Source: Serinus canaria
Taxonomy: Eukaryota > Chordata > Aves > Passeriformes > Fringillidae
Reading direction: 5' to 3'
Assembly (NCBI RefSeq): GCF_022539315.1
Contig: NC_066316.1
Location: 53,693,994-53,757,993 of the forward strand
Length of the DNA: 64,000 bases
Shown: one piece after another, positions 1 through 11,830 of the stretch
Numbering within the stretch: position 1 is the stretch's first letter
Layout: every line of letters begins with the position of its first letter
Program-made: the position numbers and the translations under genes
The notes under the pieces: generated by a model
The model's input: the letters and a program-made list of their open reading frames with translations, nothing else
The model's database searches: none
What the model was told of the DNA's origin: nothing

Positions 1-2904
1 CACAAATCTTCTATTCACATCTTTTATCTACATCATTAATTGAAATTCTTCTTAGTCAATGCTTTCCTTCTCCTCGGTGGAAGCAACAAATTTTTCCAGT
101 TTTGGTCCTGAACTTTTTAGACCTTCACATGCATTACAGAATTGGCTAATCCAGAGAAAGCCATTGCCTGCTTTCCTGTTTCCATGTGTTTACAATTTCA
201 ACATTAGAGGAAATGCACCAAGAACTGGTGAAACATTAACACTGGAAGTTTTGCACAGTGGAGCGCTGACTTGAAATAATTTTACACTCTGGTCTGAACA
301 AAAGTTGTTTTCAAGGATAAATACTTGGGCGTTTATATTATGAGTTTTACCTACCTGTCAACTAAGACATTAAAGGCAAATATTCCTTGTGATTTTAACC
401 TAATAGAAAGACAGAAAACTTAGTTGTGCCCTGCCATCTAACAGGTGCTGCCCAATAGCCAGTAAATCAAGGATTATTGTGTCTGAAAGATTTTAATGCT
501 AAAATAACCAAAATTGACTTTTTATCACTGTTCTTCATGGGCAAGTGACCCTGTTTGAATTGATTTTGTCTCCAAGTCTCTTTCTGAATGTCTTCTTGCT
601 ACAGAAAAGAAGGAAGTTTGTGCTGTGTCCGAGGAACATGTTAACTACTGTCTAAAGTTCTAGACATTGTGCAAACTGGGAGGAAAAAAAAAATCAATAT
701 TTTGCATTCATAAAGCACTTTCTGTTTGTCTCAGCTCACAGTGAAAATGTGAACTCTGAATTAAGAAGCAGCACTATTATTAAACCCAGCCTACTGGTGG
801 GTAAACTAAGACAGAAAATACTGTGAAATTATGAACTTGGCCAGGAACAAAATCCAGGAACAAGAAAAAATCTTCAGCACTGAAAGGACAGAAATGTTTC
901 CCATTGCCCTTTCCACTGTATCAATTGGATATATAAGAATGTGGCATTTTCCTTCCCTTAACATTTTCTGATGTGGTAGACAGACAAATGAGTAACATGT
1001 GTGTCATAAAACAAGTTCAGATTTTTTTCTTTTTTTAGCATAAAAATGTAGTTTACCCCTAACTCTTCATGTCAGGATTTGAGGACTGGGAATCTATTTT
1101 GTATCCCTAGTCTGCACAAATCCTTCCTCATATGTGCAAAACACCTGGGGCCTTCCTATCACCACTTTCTCGCAGCTGTTCCTTCAAGCTCACACTTGAT
1201 GGCTGCAATTGGTGTGACAGAGAGGGGAGTAATCCTGCATTATGTGCCACTGTTTACAAGTGACTGGGGATATTTGCACGTCAATGTTGTGCCTGTGCCT
1301 TCAGCTAATAAGCGAGAGTTTGGCTCTGAGAGGTCTTACTGGTTTTCACTACCAGTGACCATAAATAATGGTCACTGATGCAGAGCATCCAACAATTTGC
1401 TTGTCTGTTTCCTTTTTTTTGTGAATGTTGTATTTTCCATTCTGGCTATGCAGAAAATTTTTGTGATTTCCAATGCTCCTTGTTAATCTGGGAGCAGAAG
1501 CATTACAGAGCAAACACACGCTGGAGAAGCCAGGGCAGAGGTACCCCCAAACCCAACAGCCACCCCTTGGATACAAGGGAAAGTAAGCCTGGCAATGCCA
1601 CAGCTGCATTTTTCCTGGGACTGAGGGGACCTGCTGTTCTTCCCTTTTTGAGCTTTTTCTCCTCAAGTATTGGTTTAGCAAACCTGTAAACCAGGTAGTG
1701 TATCTTGCAAAAAAAGGCTCTGGCTATCTTGAAAATTTTGTGGACTGACTGCTGAAATGTTGCTCTGTATCTGTCAGAAATGGAACTGTATTCCTTATTC
1801 ACTTCACCCATCCTCCTGAAGCCTCATTCCTAAAGCAGCAATATTTCTCTTCCATATTTCCTAACATTGCAGCATTATTCTAAGTTTCATAATCTCTCCT
1901 ACCATCACAGTCATATAGAATTCATGTGCTTTTACCCACCATGCACAGAATGGAAGACCTGGAATGAAAATGTAATTAAATCATATGCAAATAAAAAATG
2001 CTGCACCTGACTTCATAAGAAGGAGACTGTCATATCAAATACCATATTGTATTTGATTTCAATATTAACTGATAGGATTAGCAGAGATGAAATTTACCTT
2101 AGAAAGGTGAGCCTGCCTAGAGTTACTGGTGAAAGGATTTCAATGCTTTTGCAGCTTTTGCACCCAGGAGCTTTTTTGTTCCTAACAAAAAAGGAACAAA
2201 AAAGTTTCTTTGGTGCAAAGAAAGCTGTTTTGTGGCACCTGAAGGTTTTGCTGCCAGGGTGGTGCTGTATTTCCATCCTGCCTGGCCCAGGGGGTGGCCA
2301 GATGTCTGAGTGTGGCTCAGGGGACAGGTCAGCCTGCTGTCTGCAGCAATGCCAGGGTAGGGCGGGGCCATTTGCTTCTCCTCCTAAGTGGGCTGTGGAG
2401 GTGGGCAGCCTGGGGAGACTGTGCCCCAAAACCTGGCTGCTGCCCAGGAGCTCTGGCTGCAGTCACTGAGCTGTGTACTTTGGTGGAATTTTAGGGCATA
2501 CTTTTCTTGCACAAATTCTGGACTCTGGAGAAAGAAGAGAGGAGGCAATAATTGCCTTTGCTGGACCCTTTGGATGGGAGCAGAAGAGGCACAAATTTCC
2601 TTTCCTTTCTCTGTTGGTGCTTGTGGAGCAGTTGAGCAGTTCTTGTGTTGTCTCTGCCTTTCACAGGGCCCTGAGAGCTCTCACATGGCTTACCAGTGCC
2701 CCACACCTCTCGTATGGGTCCGTGCACTTTGATGTTTCCTGGCTTTCCTCCTCCCGTGGGAGTGCTGAGCCTGGCCCTGTGGTGCAGGGACCTCTCAGCC
2801 AGTGCCATCTCCTGGTGCTGCTGCCTCCCAGCCCCTGTGCCTTGGCTCAGGGCTCTCCTGACCTGCTGCCTTCATAAACACATCAGGGGCTTGGCCTTTG
2901 GTGC
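1..2904. other. Non-coding DNA, no gene or recognised repeat
   Basis: I see no repeat family and no conserved reading frame here. The first 2 kb is AT-rich; from about 2250 to 2880 it becomes GC-richer, so open frames of 100-140 codons appear in several frames on both strands at once. That pattern reflects few stop codons, not coding. The one structural feature is the inverted repeat at 2171-2204, listed separately. Confidence 0.6.
2171..2204. repeat. Perfect 13-bp inverted repeat with 8-nt loop
   Basis: The left arm at 2171-2183 (CTTTTTTGTTCCT) is the exact reverse complement of the right arm at 2192-2204, separated by AACAAAAA. The arms are perfectly matched but A/T-rich. I see no longer stem that would indicate a microRNA precursor, and no flanking target-site duplication. 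Confidence 0.9.
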
Positions 2905-2955
2905 GAAGTGCCTTGGGAGCCCAGTATGAAAGGTGCTATAGAAATGTAGTTTTGA
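2905..2955 (+). repeat. Ancient LINE/SINE-type 3' tail fragment (copy 1)
   Basis: The segment reads AGTGCCTTGGGAGCCC followed by a GAAAGGTGCTATAGAAATG motif. This resembles the 3' tails of ancient vertebrate CR1/L3-type LINEs and the SINEs they mobilise, where the tail is a near-fixed block of GCTTTGGGA, then GAAAGGYGCTATA, then an AT-rich end. Related copies lie at 14279-14326 and 23643-23700. No body of the element is recognisable upstream. The family name is uncertain. Confidence 0.45.
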
Positions 2956-3144
2956 TTTAATTTGGTTTGATTTACAGTTTGAAAAATGAAAATCTTTCTG
3001 CAAAGCTAAGACCCCTGTACAATTTTTCCAGCTCGCTTCAGCTGCTTGCAAAGCTATTTGCATTCCCTTTTGGATCACTGGGGATTTCCTTGACACATTT
3101 ACACTCCTGTTCTCAATAACTTCATACCCAGTCTCATGCTGACA

Positions 3145-3178
3145 CTTTCTCTCTTTCTCTCTTTATTTATTAAAATTA
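3145..3178. repeat. Pyrimidine-rich simple repeat (TTTCTC)n
   Basis: A short run of TTTCTC/TTTATT units with no purines except near its end. Low-complexity sequence; no further function is visible. Confidence 0.75.
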
Positions 3179-3504
3179 CCTGCTCCATAGGTATTAAACA
3201 TAACCAAGCCAAGGAGAATAGAGGCCAGTCATAGAAACATAGATGATTACATTTTTCTCAGTTATGATCTACGATGGGCACTTAGTCCTTTAAAAAATTG
3301 CTACACCTTCAAAGCCTGGAGATCTGGAGACCCCTAGCATCAGGGGTTTTAAGAAAACGTTGTAGACATTTCCTTTCAAATCCCTGCACTTCCTGAATTT
3401 CTGTCCTTATTTTTGTACTACAGTGTCATTCTGTTTGATGCTGGGCTTCCATACTGGCAGGCACTCTGCAAACACACAGGAGTTGCTCCAGAAACCACAC
3501 ACTT

Positions 3505-3640
3505 AAGCAGACAAAAATATTGACAAGAAAGCAGAAGTACAAGAGAGGTGAAGTGATTTGTTCAAGGCCACAGAGCAGCTCACTGGCAGGGCTCACTGTG
3601 AAAGACAGGCTTTCTGGTGCTGTACCCACAACAGTTACCT
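3505..3640 (+). repeat. MIR-like ancient SINE fragment
   Basis: Contains GAGAGGTGAAGTGATTTG, then TTCAAGGCCACAGAGCAG, then CACTGGCAGGGCT. This order matches the well-known MIR core (gaggttaagtgacttgcccaaggtcacacagc...agtggcagagc). The sequence just upstream, with AGACAAAAATATTGACAAG, resembles the region preceding this core in reptile and bird copies. Divergence is high, consistent with a relic that predates birds. It has no coding capacity. Confidence 0.65.
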
Positions 3641-5104
3641 GCCTCCAAATCTCTGAATTCATCCTTTAATCCTTTGGCATTCACAAAGATTTAAAAAATT
3701 TGCTTTACTGGACTTGGGGAAACTTGATGGTCCCTGAAGTGGAAAATACCAAAGAATTCGGTCAGCACTTGTAAAATTAAGTTGGGTTATTTAATGTATT
3801 CCTAGAAGCTTATAGCTCTGTGAAGAAATACAGTAATCCAGGTTCCTTGCCAGCGTTTCCTTATGTGTGACTGACTTATGGTGAAGGATAGGAGAAAAAT
3901 GGGAATGATTTTACCTCTTACCGGGAACATTTTCTTGTGCTTGATATATAGTAATAAAAAGTGAAACTACACTCAAAGCTCCACAGGTTGGGAACAACTT
4001 TGGAGTTGAAACAAGGAAGTTGTCTTATAGGTTTAAACAGTGGAGATGCATTTTGGGGTAGAATCTGACTTCTTGGTGATACAGTAATCAGAATAAAAAT
4101 CTCCAAAATTAAAAATGGAGGGCAGTTTTGGCACAGGCACAGCTTTTCACTAGAGGCACTGCCCTTCCCAGTGATGTTAATGAATACTGGATGATATAAG
4201 CTAACAAGGTAGAAAGACACAGCACATGGTGAAATAGAGGATTGAGCTGGGTCATCCTGAGGTGACACTGACACTGCTCTAAAAGTGTTTTGGGAGAAGT
4301 TCTGCTCATCTGGCTTGTAACAGGCATCCAATGGATGGTGGTGGTCAGAGACCCCTCTGCTGTGGCAGGAGGACTCTGCAGAGAGAGAGTCCCTTCATGA
4401 TGGGGGTGATTCATTCTGTGTGCCTCAGGCTTCCATGCAGGAGGGGATCTCTGAAGGGATCTCTCACTCTCCACTGAGTACAAAGGGAGCCTGGATGACC
4501 AGTGCTCTCTTCTAGCTGCCTGGACTTCCAAGGAATTACAAGCAGGGGAGATCCATCCCACACCTTTTTGTGTTCCTCTGTGTTGCCATCAGAAATGGTG
4601 AAACCTCCTGGGGCAGGCTGACAGTCTGTGCTTGTGAGCAGTGCACACTCCAAGTTTTAGGAGAATGTCCAATGTCCCTCTCCCACATTTCTCTGGAGCA
4701 CTGCTGGCCTCATTCCTGCTGCATCCATAGCTTCCTTTACAGCCTCCAGGTGGGCTGCTGGGAGAGGAGTATTTTTTTGTGTGTCAAAACATGATTTCTT
4801 GGGGAAATATAAAGAGGACAGAGCTGCAACAAAGTGGAGAGACAGGTGCAGATGCCTATTTATGTTATTAAATACTGCAGATGTGTCTATGTGTGTACAT
4901 AGAGATGCTCAGGCAAGCTAGGATGAATGGATTAATTGAAACAGACTCTTCAGAAAGCCATTTGAGATGTACTTGGTTTGATGTTATATTTGTAACCAGC
5001 ACTGCAGTGGTTGTTGGGTTTTTTTCTGCTTGGGAAATTTCAAATGTGGTGTTTAGCTTTGTCTGGAATGAAGACAAGTTTTTTGGCACAGAATAGTTTC
5101 CTGC

Positions 5105-5127
5105 AAAAAAAAAAAAAAAAAAAAAAA
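5105..5127 (+). repeat. Poly(A) run of 23
   Basis: An uninterrupted run of 23 A. No AATAAA lies within the preceding 40 bases and no recognisable cDNA precedes it, so I do not call it a retrogene tail. Confidence 0.9.
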
Positions 5128-5732
5128 GGGACTCTCTATGGCTTCAAAAGTCATGTGAATAGTTTTATCCTGCTGGCCTATTCTTAGTGCACTATTTATC
5201 TTCATTCTCTGTGTGCTGTGCGTGGCAGGGCCTCATCCTCTTGTGATGCATGAGACAGGGGAGCCTTGGTTCTAACTAGGAACTGCAGATACCATATCAT
5301 TAAAATTAATAAACAGGAACAGTGGAGGTTCCTGGAGAGACTATGATGAACATTTGACCAAACTTACTTTGTTTTAAATTGTGTCATCCTTCAAAAAAAC
5401 AATATCTTCACTGTCTCATCCCTTGTGCCTTTCTATCATGTCTCTGTCATGAGTTACCCATTCACCCCTCAACCCACTTTCCTCCCCTTGTCACACTTAC
5501 AAGGTGGCTGGCACCTTTTCTGGTCCTTCACTGACTGAAGGCTCCTAAACCTGGCTTTCTGTGCCTCTCCCTAGCATGAGCCTCTGGGTATTCTGAGAGT
5601 ATGCATGGGGGTACAGGCATCTTTGCTCTGCAAGTGTCGAGTCGTGTTAGGTGGGTGTAGTAACTCAGAAATAGCTTCTCCAAAAAGAAAATAGCATTTC
5701 TCTTCTTACTTTATTTAAAAAGGAAAATACAC

Positions 5733-5748
5733 TTTTTTTTTTTTTTTT
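5733..5748. repeat. Poly(T) run
   Basis: An uninterrupted T run of about 16 inside AT-rich DNA. It has no associated element that I can recognise on either strand. Confidence 0.85.
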
Positions 5749-6918
5749 AAGACACAGTTTGTTAAAGCATGTTGTTTGTGAAAACAATAAAGAACTGTGT
5801 GTATAGTTTGGCTCCTTAACCTTTAATCTTCCCTTGCAGGTTTTTTGAAGCTGTCCTCCACCCCAGCCTGGCTTAGCATTCTCTCCCTGCTTCCACAAAT
5901 TCCCTCACCTGCTGGGAAGCCACATGTAACAGTATATGAGCAATCCTCCTGATGACATCCAGGCTCCCCTGCTGTACTCCAGACTTGGGATCCTGCAGCG
6001 ATTTAACATCTTTGTTTCTAAGCTTAGTTTAAGAAAGATTAAACTGTTCTTTGCATAATGTGTGCTTACTGGATCCATGAGACTTATTAAAAACACATGC
6101 AGAAAGTCCCCACCTCCCATCTCCTCTCCTGGGGTTAATGGTTGTGTGCTGTGATAGGTTCATTATTTCAGATGTTCTCCTGCAACCACCCCTAGTCACT
6201 CCCTCTTGGAACCTTCCCTTGGAGCTTTCACCTTTCAGGTTTGTTCCCTATTTTTGTGGGCAGTTGCCATCCTGGCTCCATCTGTTCAAAGCCCTGTGGA
6301 TGGGGAAGGGAATCTTCTCATGCTGTAGTCACTTTCCCACACATTCACCCATTTTCTCCCCCTCATCATCTCCCTTCCACACCAATACTTTCTGCCTCTG
6401 AAGCCTTCTGACCTGAGAGAAGCCAGAAGAAGGAGAGTTACAGCAGGATAGCCACACTGGGAAATTGAAAATAGATTATATCTGCCATGGTTTTGAAGTC
6501 AAGACAGCAAAGCCATTGCTGTGGTGGAGTGATTTGTAAAATTAACATTACCCACATTTATGGAGGTCTTCTTTCCCTGGGAAGTCCATGGATTTTCAAA
6601 CTGCCTGAAACAAGTCTCAAGAGAACCCAGTGGTAGGTGAGAGAAGGGCTGATGTGAGGCAGAAAGAGGAGGGAGTATAAATAATTCACTTCTGACTGAG
6701 GTACCAAACAAACTTGAAGCTACAGCCGAGACCTTGGAGAAACCAGTCAAATGTATTGTTCATTCTCCTGAGGGAAAAAAAAAAAGGTGAAAAAAATCAA
6801 GGGGAGCAAAACATTTCCTTTGCTTTGCATATTACAAAAGGCACCAAATGTTGAAAAGAAGAGGAGCAAGTAGGCTGATAAGAGATTTCATTTCATTCCC
6901 CTCAGGGTGCCAACTTAC

Positions 6919-7000
6919 CAGTGGTAACCTCGTGGTCTGCTGATGTCATTCACACAAAGCAGTTACTTCAGAAGAGATAGATTTCCTCAGATTTTACCAT
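6919..7000 (-). ncRNA. Candidate 82-nt non-coding exon, minus strand
   Basis: Read on the minus strand, a pyrimidine tract ending in TATTTTTCCCTCAG lies immediately before position 7000, and a donor ACTG|GTAAGTTGG lies immediately after position 6919. Both splice signals are close to consensus. All three frames of the 82-nt interval contain stops, so if it is spliced it would belong to a long non-coding RNA or an untranslated region. No partner exon could be identified. Exon-like pairs of sites are expected by chance in 64 kb, so this is a weak call. Confidence 0.2.
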
Positions 7001-10000
7001 CTGAGGGAAAAATAGAGGAAGAAATTGTTTGAAAGGAAAAAAAATGTTAAGGTGTCTGTGTTTTACCAAAAGCCTTTGTAGGAGGTTATTAACTTCAAAA
7101 GAAAACTAAATTTATCGTAACTTCTCTCCTCCCTCCCTGTGTTTCTGAAAAGAGCACTTGCTGTGATTGTCTGAGCCATTAAGGGCTCCTGGAAGGGCAA
7201 CGAAGTCCTGTGCTCCCATGTCTGTGTGCTTACTGATTTATAAACCTCTCTGTAGGTAGAAAGAAGAAGGTGAAATTTCCTCTTCAGTGGCAGATGGGCT
7301 CCAAAGACTAAAATACAATTATTATGCAGACTCTCAACATGTAGAAAATGGGAATAAAAAATCCGTGTCTAACATCCATATGAGGGAAACTTTCTTCACA
7401 GGCTCTCAAGGGAGCAGACTTCATCACCCCAAACTTTTTTCTTCTTTTTGAACAATGATTCCCGGAAAGAAAGACAAGGTTTAAAAGCAGTTTGCAAAGG
7501 TGAACCTTGGATGCCACCTGTTCCTTTTGAATGTTAGCCTGAGATCCACACAAACAGGCTGTGCTATTCATGTACCTGTGTGACATTTTGAAGAAAAACT
7601 TTCTAAAGAGTCTGTGCAGTGGGATGGGTAAACAGGAGATTTGTGTTTTCTCTTGCATTGGAGTAAAACCTGTAATCTGAAGGAGACAGGATGGTAGCTG
7701 AACTGTTCATGCCATTGCTGGTACAGGGGAGTTAATCTGGCATGACACAGAAGGTGGAAGATTTCACAAAAAGCTCATGCCATGTGGTGGTGGTTTCTAG
7801 TGCCCAAAGACATGTTTCATATAAGTGTGACATGCTGGCTTTATCTTCATGGGAACCTTCTCCACTCTGAGTAGATCCACTTGCTTCTCCCATCTGTATG
7901 AACCTGATCCGTATGTTCCATGGCCATGTCACACTTTTGGCAGAGCTCTTCATGTTCCAGTCCTTCTGTCCTTGCAGCAGGTAGCCTTGTATTCAGGGGC
8001 GTTTTCAGGAGCTTACCCAGTCAGTGTTAACCAGCTCTGATGGAAAGAGAGCCACCAGGTCCCTGCTGGCAGGGGGGCAGCTTGTCCTGCACACTCTGTT
8101 CAGACAGACTTGTGTTGGTGCTGTCAGGGAGGTGGGTTTGGTGTTGGAGAGCCCTGCATTACAAGGTGAAACTTCAGGCAGTTTTAGGGTGAACAAACCC
8201 TCGGTTTTACCTAACCTGGTAAATATGGAGTGAGAAAATGGAGCCTTTCCTAGGGACATGGGCATTTCATCTTGGATACAAAGCTGTAGCCAGTGCTGTG
8301 AGCACTGCCAGGGGTATGGCAGGGAAACTCCCAGCCTGCTTGGGCAGCAGACCGAAGTGGTGGTGCTGGTGGAAGCAGGTCCTGTGGCAGCCAGGGGGGT
8401 GGCAGGAGAACTGCTGTGGTACTCACTGCCCTTGGGCACCCTGCAGAGGGCAGGGAAGCCACAGCAGGAGTGTAGAAAACAAAATAAATTCTGTACATTG
8501 GTCTGTGCTCCCCCTGCTCCATCTTGAGCCCCATGCAATTCCAGCGGTGTTACTGGATGGGTACCAATGTAGGTGACAACCCTGCTGAGCTCTGTGTTCT
8601 CTCTGCCTCTGAAGTAAGCAGTGCTTAGGAAATGGATAGCTAAAATGCCCAAATATCCCTGAAGTAAGCTTAGCCACAAAATAAGTGACTTGATTAGCAT
8701 ACAGTAGATCCTTATTGTTAAGTGAGAATGCCATCCCCTCCTGCAGGGATTTCAGTTAAACATGATGATTGATAAATTGTTATATTCACACGGTGTCACT
8801 CAGTGATATAATCATGGCTTTTGTAAATATTTAGTCAAGAGAGCAATCCAGCTGTTCCCAGCCAGGTTTCATCCAGTGTCAGCCAGTGTTCAGTGCTGCT
8901 GATTTATTTCATGTGTTGCTTAAGCCTTGAGTAAGAGCACATTTTTATGAGTCTCGAAATACCTATGGTAATAAATAGTGAGAGTGCTGGAGTTAATGAC
9001 AATAGCAGAAATAATTATATGGAAAAATATTGCCCAGGGTCCAGAATATGGCCAGGTACTTAACTATTTGTAGTTTTTTTAAGGACAAGTGCTTAGCAGC
9101 TTTTGGTCTAGATTTATGGCAAAGCAGCCCTCACCAGAAGCCATTGGAAAGGGAATCTAAGCAGGAATCATTTTTCAAAAGAACACTAGCATTTTCTCCC
9201 AAAGCTTGACTTAGCTGTTGACAAAGGGTTGAGGTTAAAACAGTCAGTGAATGAAAATTCCATTTTCTGAAGGATTTCAATATTTTGAAATTTACCTTTA
9301 GGTTCAATTTAGAATTAAAGTCTGAAATTACTCCTCACAGAGAAGGGTTCTAGGAAGGATTCACTCTGAATCAGCTGTGCTGGTTTTGCAGTTCAATACA
9401 GTACTAGAACATACAATATACAAATATATTAAAAATGGAAAGTAATTCTCAGTTGAAATACTGACACTGTTATCTCGGAAGGTGTCCAAACCTGATGTAT
9501 TCACAGTGTTGGAGCCTTCTTGTGTTTTTTTTCCTAAAACATATTTCTTCAGAACTGACACTTCTGTGAGCCAGTTAATCCTTAATGAATTTATATTTTC
9601 TTATACTTTTTTCCTGACCATGTTCTTGTTTGATGAAACACCCATGCAACTTTTCCTCACTCATCTGTCTCACTTTTATTTTGAGAACTCTTCAGGAATA
9701 GCTTTTGTTCTCATGTCAGTTCTTTGTTGAGGAACTGGCTGTCATGATGTCCTACCCCCAAGACTTGGAAGTGATTCACAAAAAAAGAAAGTTTAAAAAA
9801 GATGACACCCAGTTTGGGCTGCATTGCGTATTTGAGATAGCATGCTTCACCCACAGGACAAGATGGTAGATGCTGAATTTAACTTATTCCCAGTAAAGTA
9901 CCTCTTCAGTGACCCATATAGACACCTCTTACTGACAGCAGAAGAACAAATTATCTTTACTGCCAAAGTTTTATTTGCAGAAAATTCACTTTTTTTTCCC

Positions 10001-11689
10001 TCTTTGCAATTTGTGTTCTTTCACATTCAGAAGCAGCTTGTAATTACAGGGTGTTTCTAATTACCCCGGAAATGTAGACATTTTGAAAATAAATACAGTA
10101 TTAACTGCAGTGGGGTGAGCACCTTCAAGAAGGTAAGCTTAGATACAATACGTTCAGAGCCTTTTGCTAACTTGGATCCTAAGGTAGGGGGGACACACGA
10201 CACACTCCAGGAAGGAAAGTGAAGTCTAGAAGGTGCCTGAAAGCAACTGTAGCTCACTGACAGAATGAGGTGAGGGCGTCCTACAGCACTGCAGATGGAG
10301 TGAAGCAGAGACTTTTTATTTGTTGAGTGCATGAAAACATCTGAGGCAAAGGAAAAGCTATTTCAAATGGGCATTAGCATGCCTGTTGGCACTCTCAGAC
10401 TGATATCAAGGGCGCCCTTGAGCTCAGAGCCAAGTGGAGGTACACCCCTTGAGAAGCTGAGGTGACAAAGTGCAGGTGGAAATGCTGTTCAAATGTATAT
10501 TTAATGGACATGGGGAAAAGCTGTGTTCCAGCCAGTGAAGGTAGAAAAAAAGAGCACAAAATCCCCCTCTAACAGTATCTCATGGTCAATAGCACTAATG
10601 GGAAGTAGAACTTTGTAACCAATAGAATTACTCTAAGCCAACAAATTGAACTGCAGAAATGAGTGCACGACTAGCCATTTTTAAACCCAGTGCCCAGTGG
10701 GTCATGGGCATTACCCTTTCTGCTGGAAATATGGGGAAGGTAGAGCAATTAGAGCCTGCTGCTGCAAAGTCCAGCTCAGGTAGTATGGATTTGCTTGGGT
10801 TTTTTCACTCTAGATCTTCATTCTGATTTTTGTGGTGAGTAAAGGGAAATTATCCAAATCAGAACTGAAGCAGAAATTGCCCCTCTGCCATTTGCTGAGA
10901 GTAGTCACCATTTTTCAGTATCCATAGGGAGAATACTTCAAAGTTTCATTGTCAATAAATATATTCAAAATGCTAATGTTAGTTGCCTTAGCAACATTTG
11001 TTTGTTTCTCATGAAAGACCTCTGCATGCAGTTGCAGAAGTTTCTGGGTGCTATAAACCAGCTCTTGCTTCCGTGTAGACCCTGAGAATTCAAGGTTTAT
11101 GATTTGCTCTTTCTAATTCTCATCCAGCTGTGATGTGGAATCTTCCCACTCATTTGGTTTTTGCAGGCTAATATTCACCCAGTTTGGCATTCATCTCACC
11201 TAACCATAGTTATTCAAAAACTGCGCGGTTTATCTGAGTGAGTAGTCTGGGCCGCCGCCCCTGTAGTCAGTGGTGAGACTCAGGCAGGTTGATTCATTCC
11301 ATCCTCCCAGGTATCACCCTCTGGAGGTGCCCAAATCTCTGCAGGGAGACAGATGGCCGAGGTTAGGTGAGGTGAACCTCAACCCCAGTGCTCAGCAATA
11401 ATGGTTTGGCGCGTGCCCAGAACACCTGGGGTTCCCTGGGGAAATCACCCTTCCAAACTCCAGTTAGAACTTGCACCTTTTAGCATCCAGAATTAAAGGG
11501 GTTTTTATGTGCTTTCTTTCGGTCCAGTGTACATGTAGGTTTTGTGTGTAATAGGAAAAAACTTTGCCCTGTGTTTGACCTACATACTCAAACACAAATA
11601 CGGCCTTAAATTACATATTCAGTATTTTTATATATCTGCTGTCTGTGTGAACATGCACATATTTTATGCATAATATTATTCAGATATAT

Positions 11690-11830
11690 GGTTCTCTATG
11701 ATATTTTACTATTAAAGTGCTGGCAATATGCTCAAAGCTTTACAAAATACAGATAAAGGCAATTCCTGTCAGAAGAAGGTTATAACAAAGATAAACGTTA
11801 GATTCACAGGGAGTGAGAGACCAGAAGATT
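11690..11830 (+). repeat. MIR/L2-like ancient repeat fragment
   Basis: The order GCTCAAAGCTTTACAAAATACA, then AAGGCAATTCCTGTCAGAAG, then AACGTTAGATTCACAGGG matches the pattern of an old amniote repeat (gctaagcgctttacaaacac...acaattcctgcc...agagcttacaatctaa). The copy at 31795-31925 shows the same order and the same orientation. Both are strongly diverged. The exact family name is uncertain; L2/CR1-related or MIR-like is the safest description. Confidence 0.5.

Larger units (their letters stand above)
3641..11689. other. Non-coding, mostly single-copy-looking DNA
   Basis: I see no gene with recognisable homology. The segment holds homopolymers (listed separately), one minus-strand exon candidate (6919-7000) and several open frames that I read as chance. 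The longest is 231 codons on the minus strand at 8005-8700. It lies in GC-richer DNA with overlapping open frames on both strands and has no identifiable domain. A CpG-retaining patch at 11220-11280 stands out slightly against its surroundings. Confidence 0.55.

Noticed and set aside
3226..3300. CATAGAAACATAGATG, similar to an antisense CR1 3' end
   Set aside because: Similarity stops after about 16 bases and the downstream CR1 blocks are absent.
4800..5127. Possible processed pseudogene ending in the poly(A) run at 5105-5127
   Set aside because: No polyadenylation signal, no recognisable cDNA and no target duplication are seen.
8005..8700. The longest open frame, 231 codons on the minus strand, with a hydrophobic N-terminal stretch
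   Set aside because: It has no recognisable domain. Frames overlap on both strands in the same GC-richer DNA, and composition alone explains the lack of stops.
10814..10834. A 21-nt interval between a strong acceptor and a GTG|GTGAGTAA donor
   Set aside because: The donor is weak at -1 to -3 and the peptide would be wholly hydrophobic; it is more likely a chance pair of sites.
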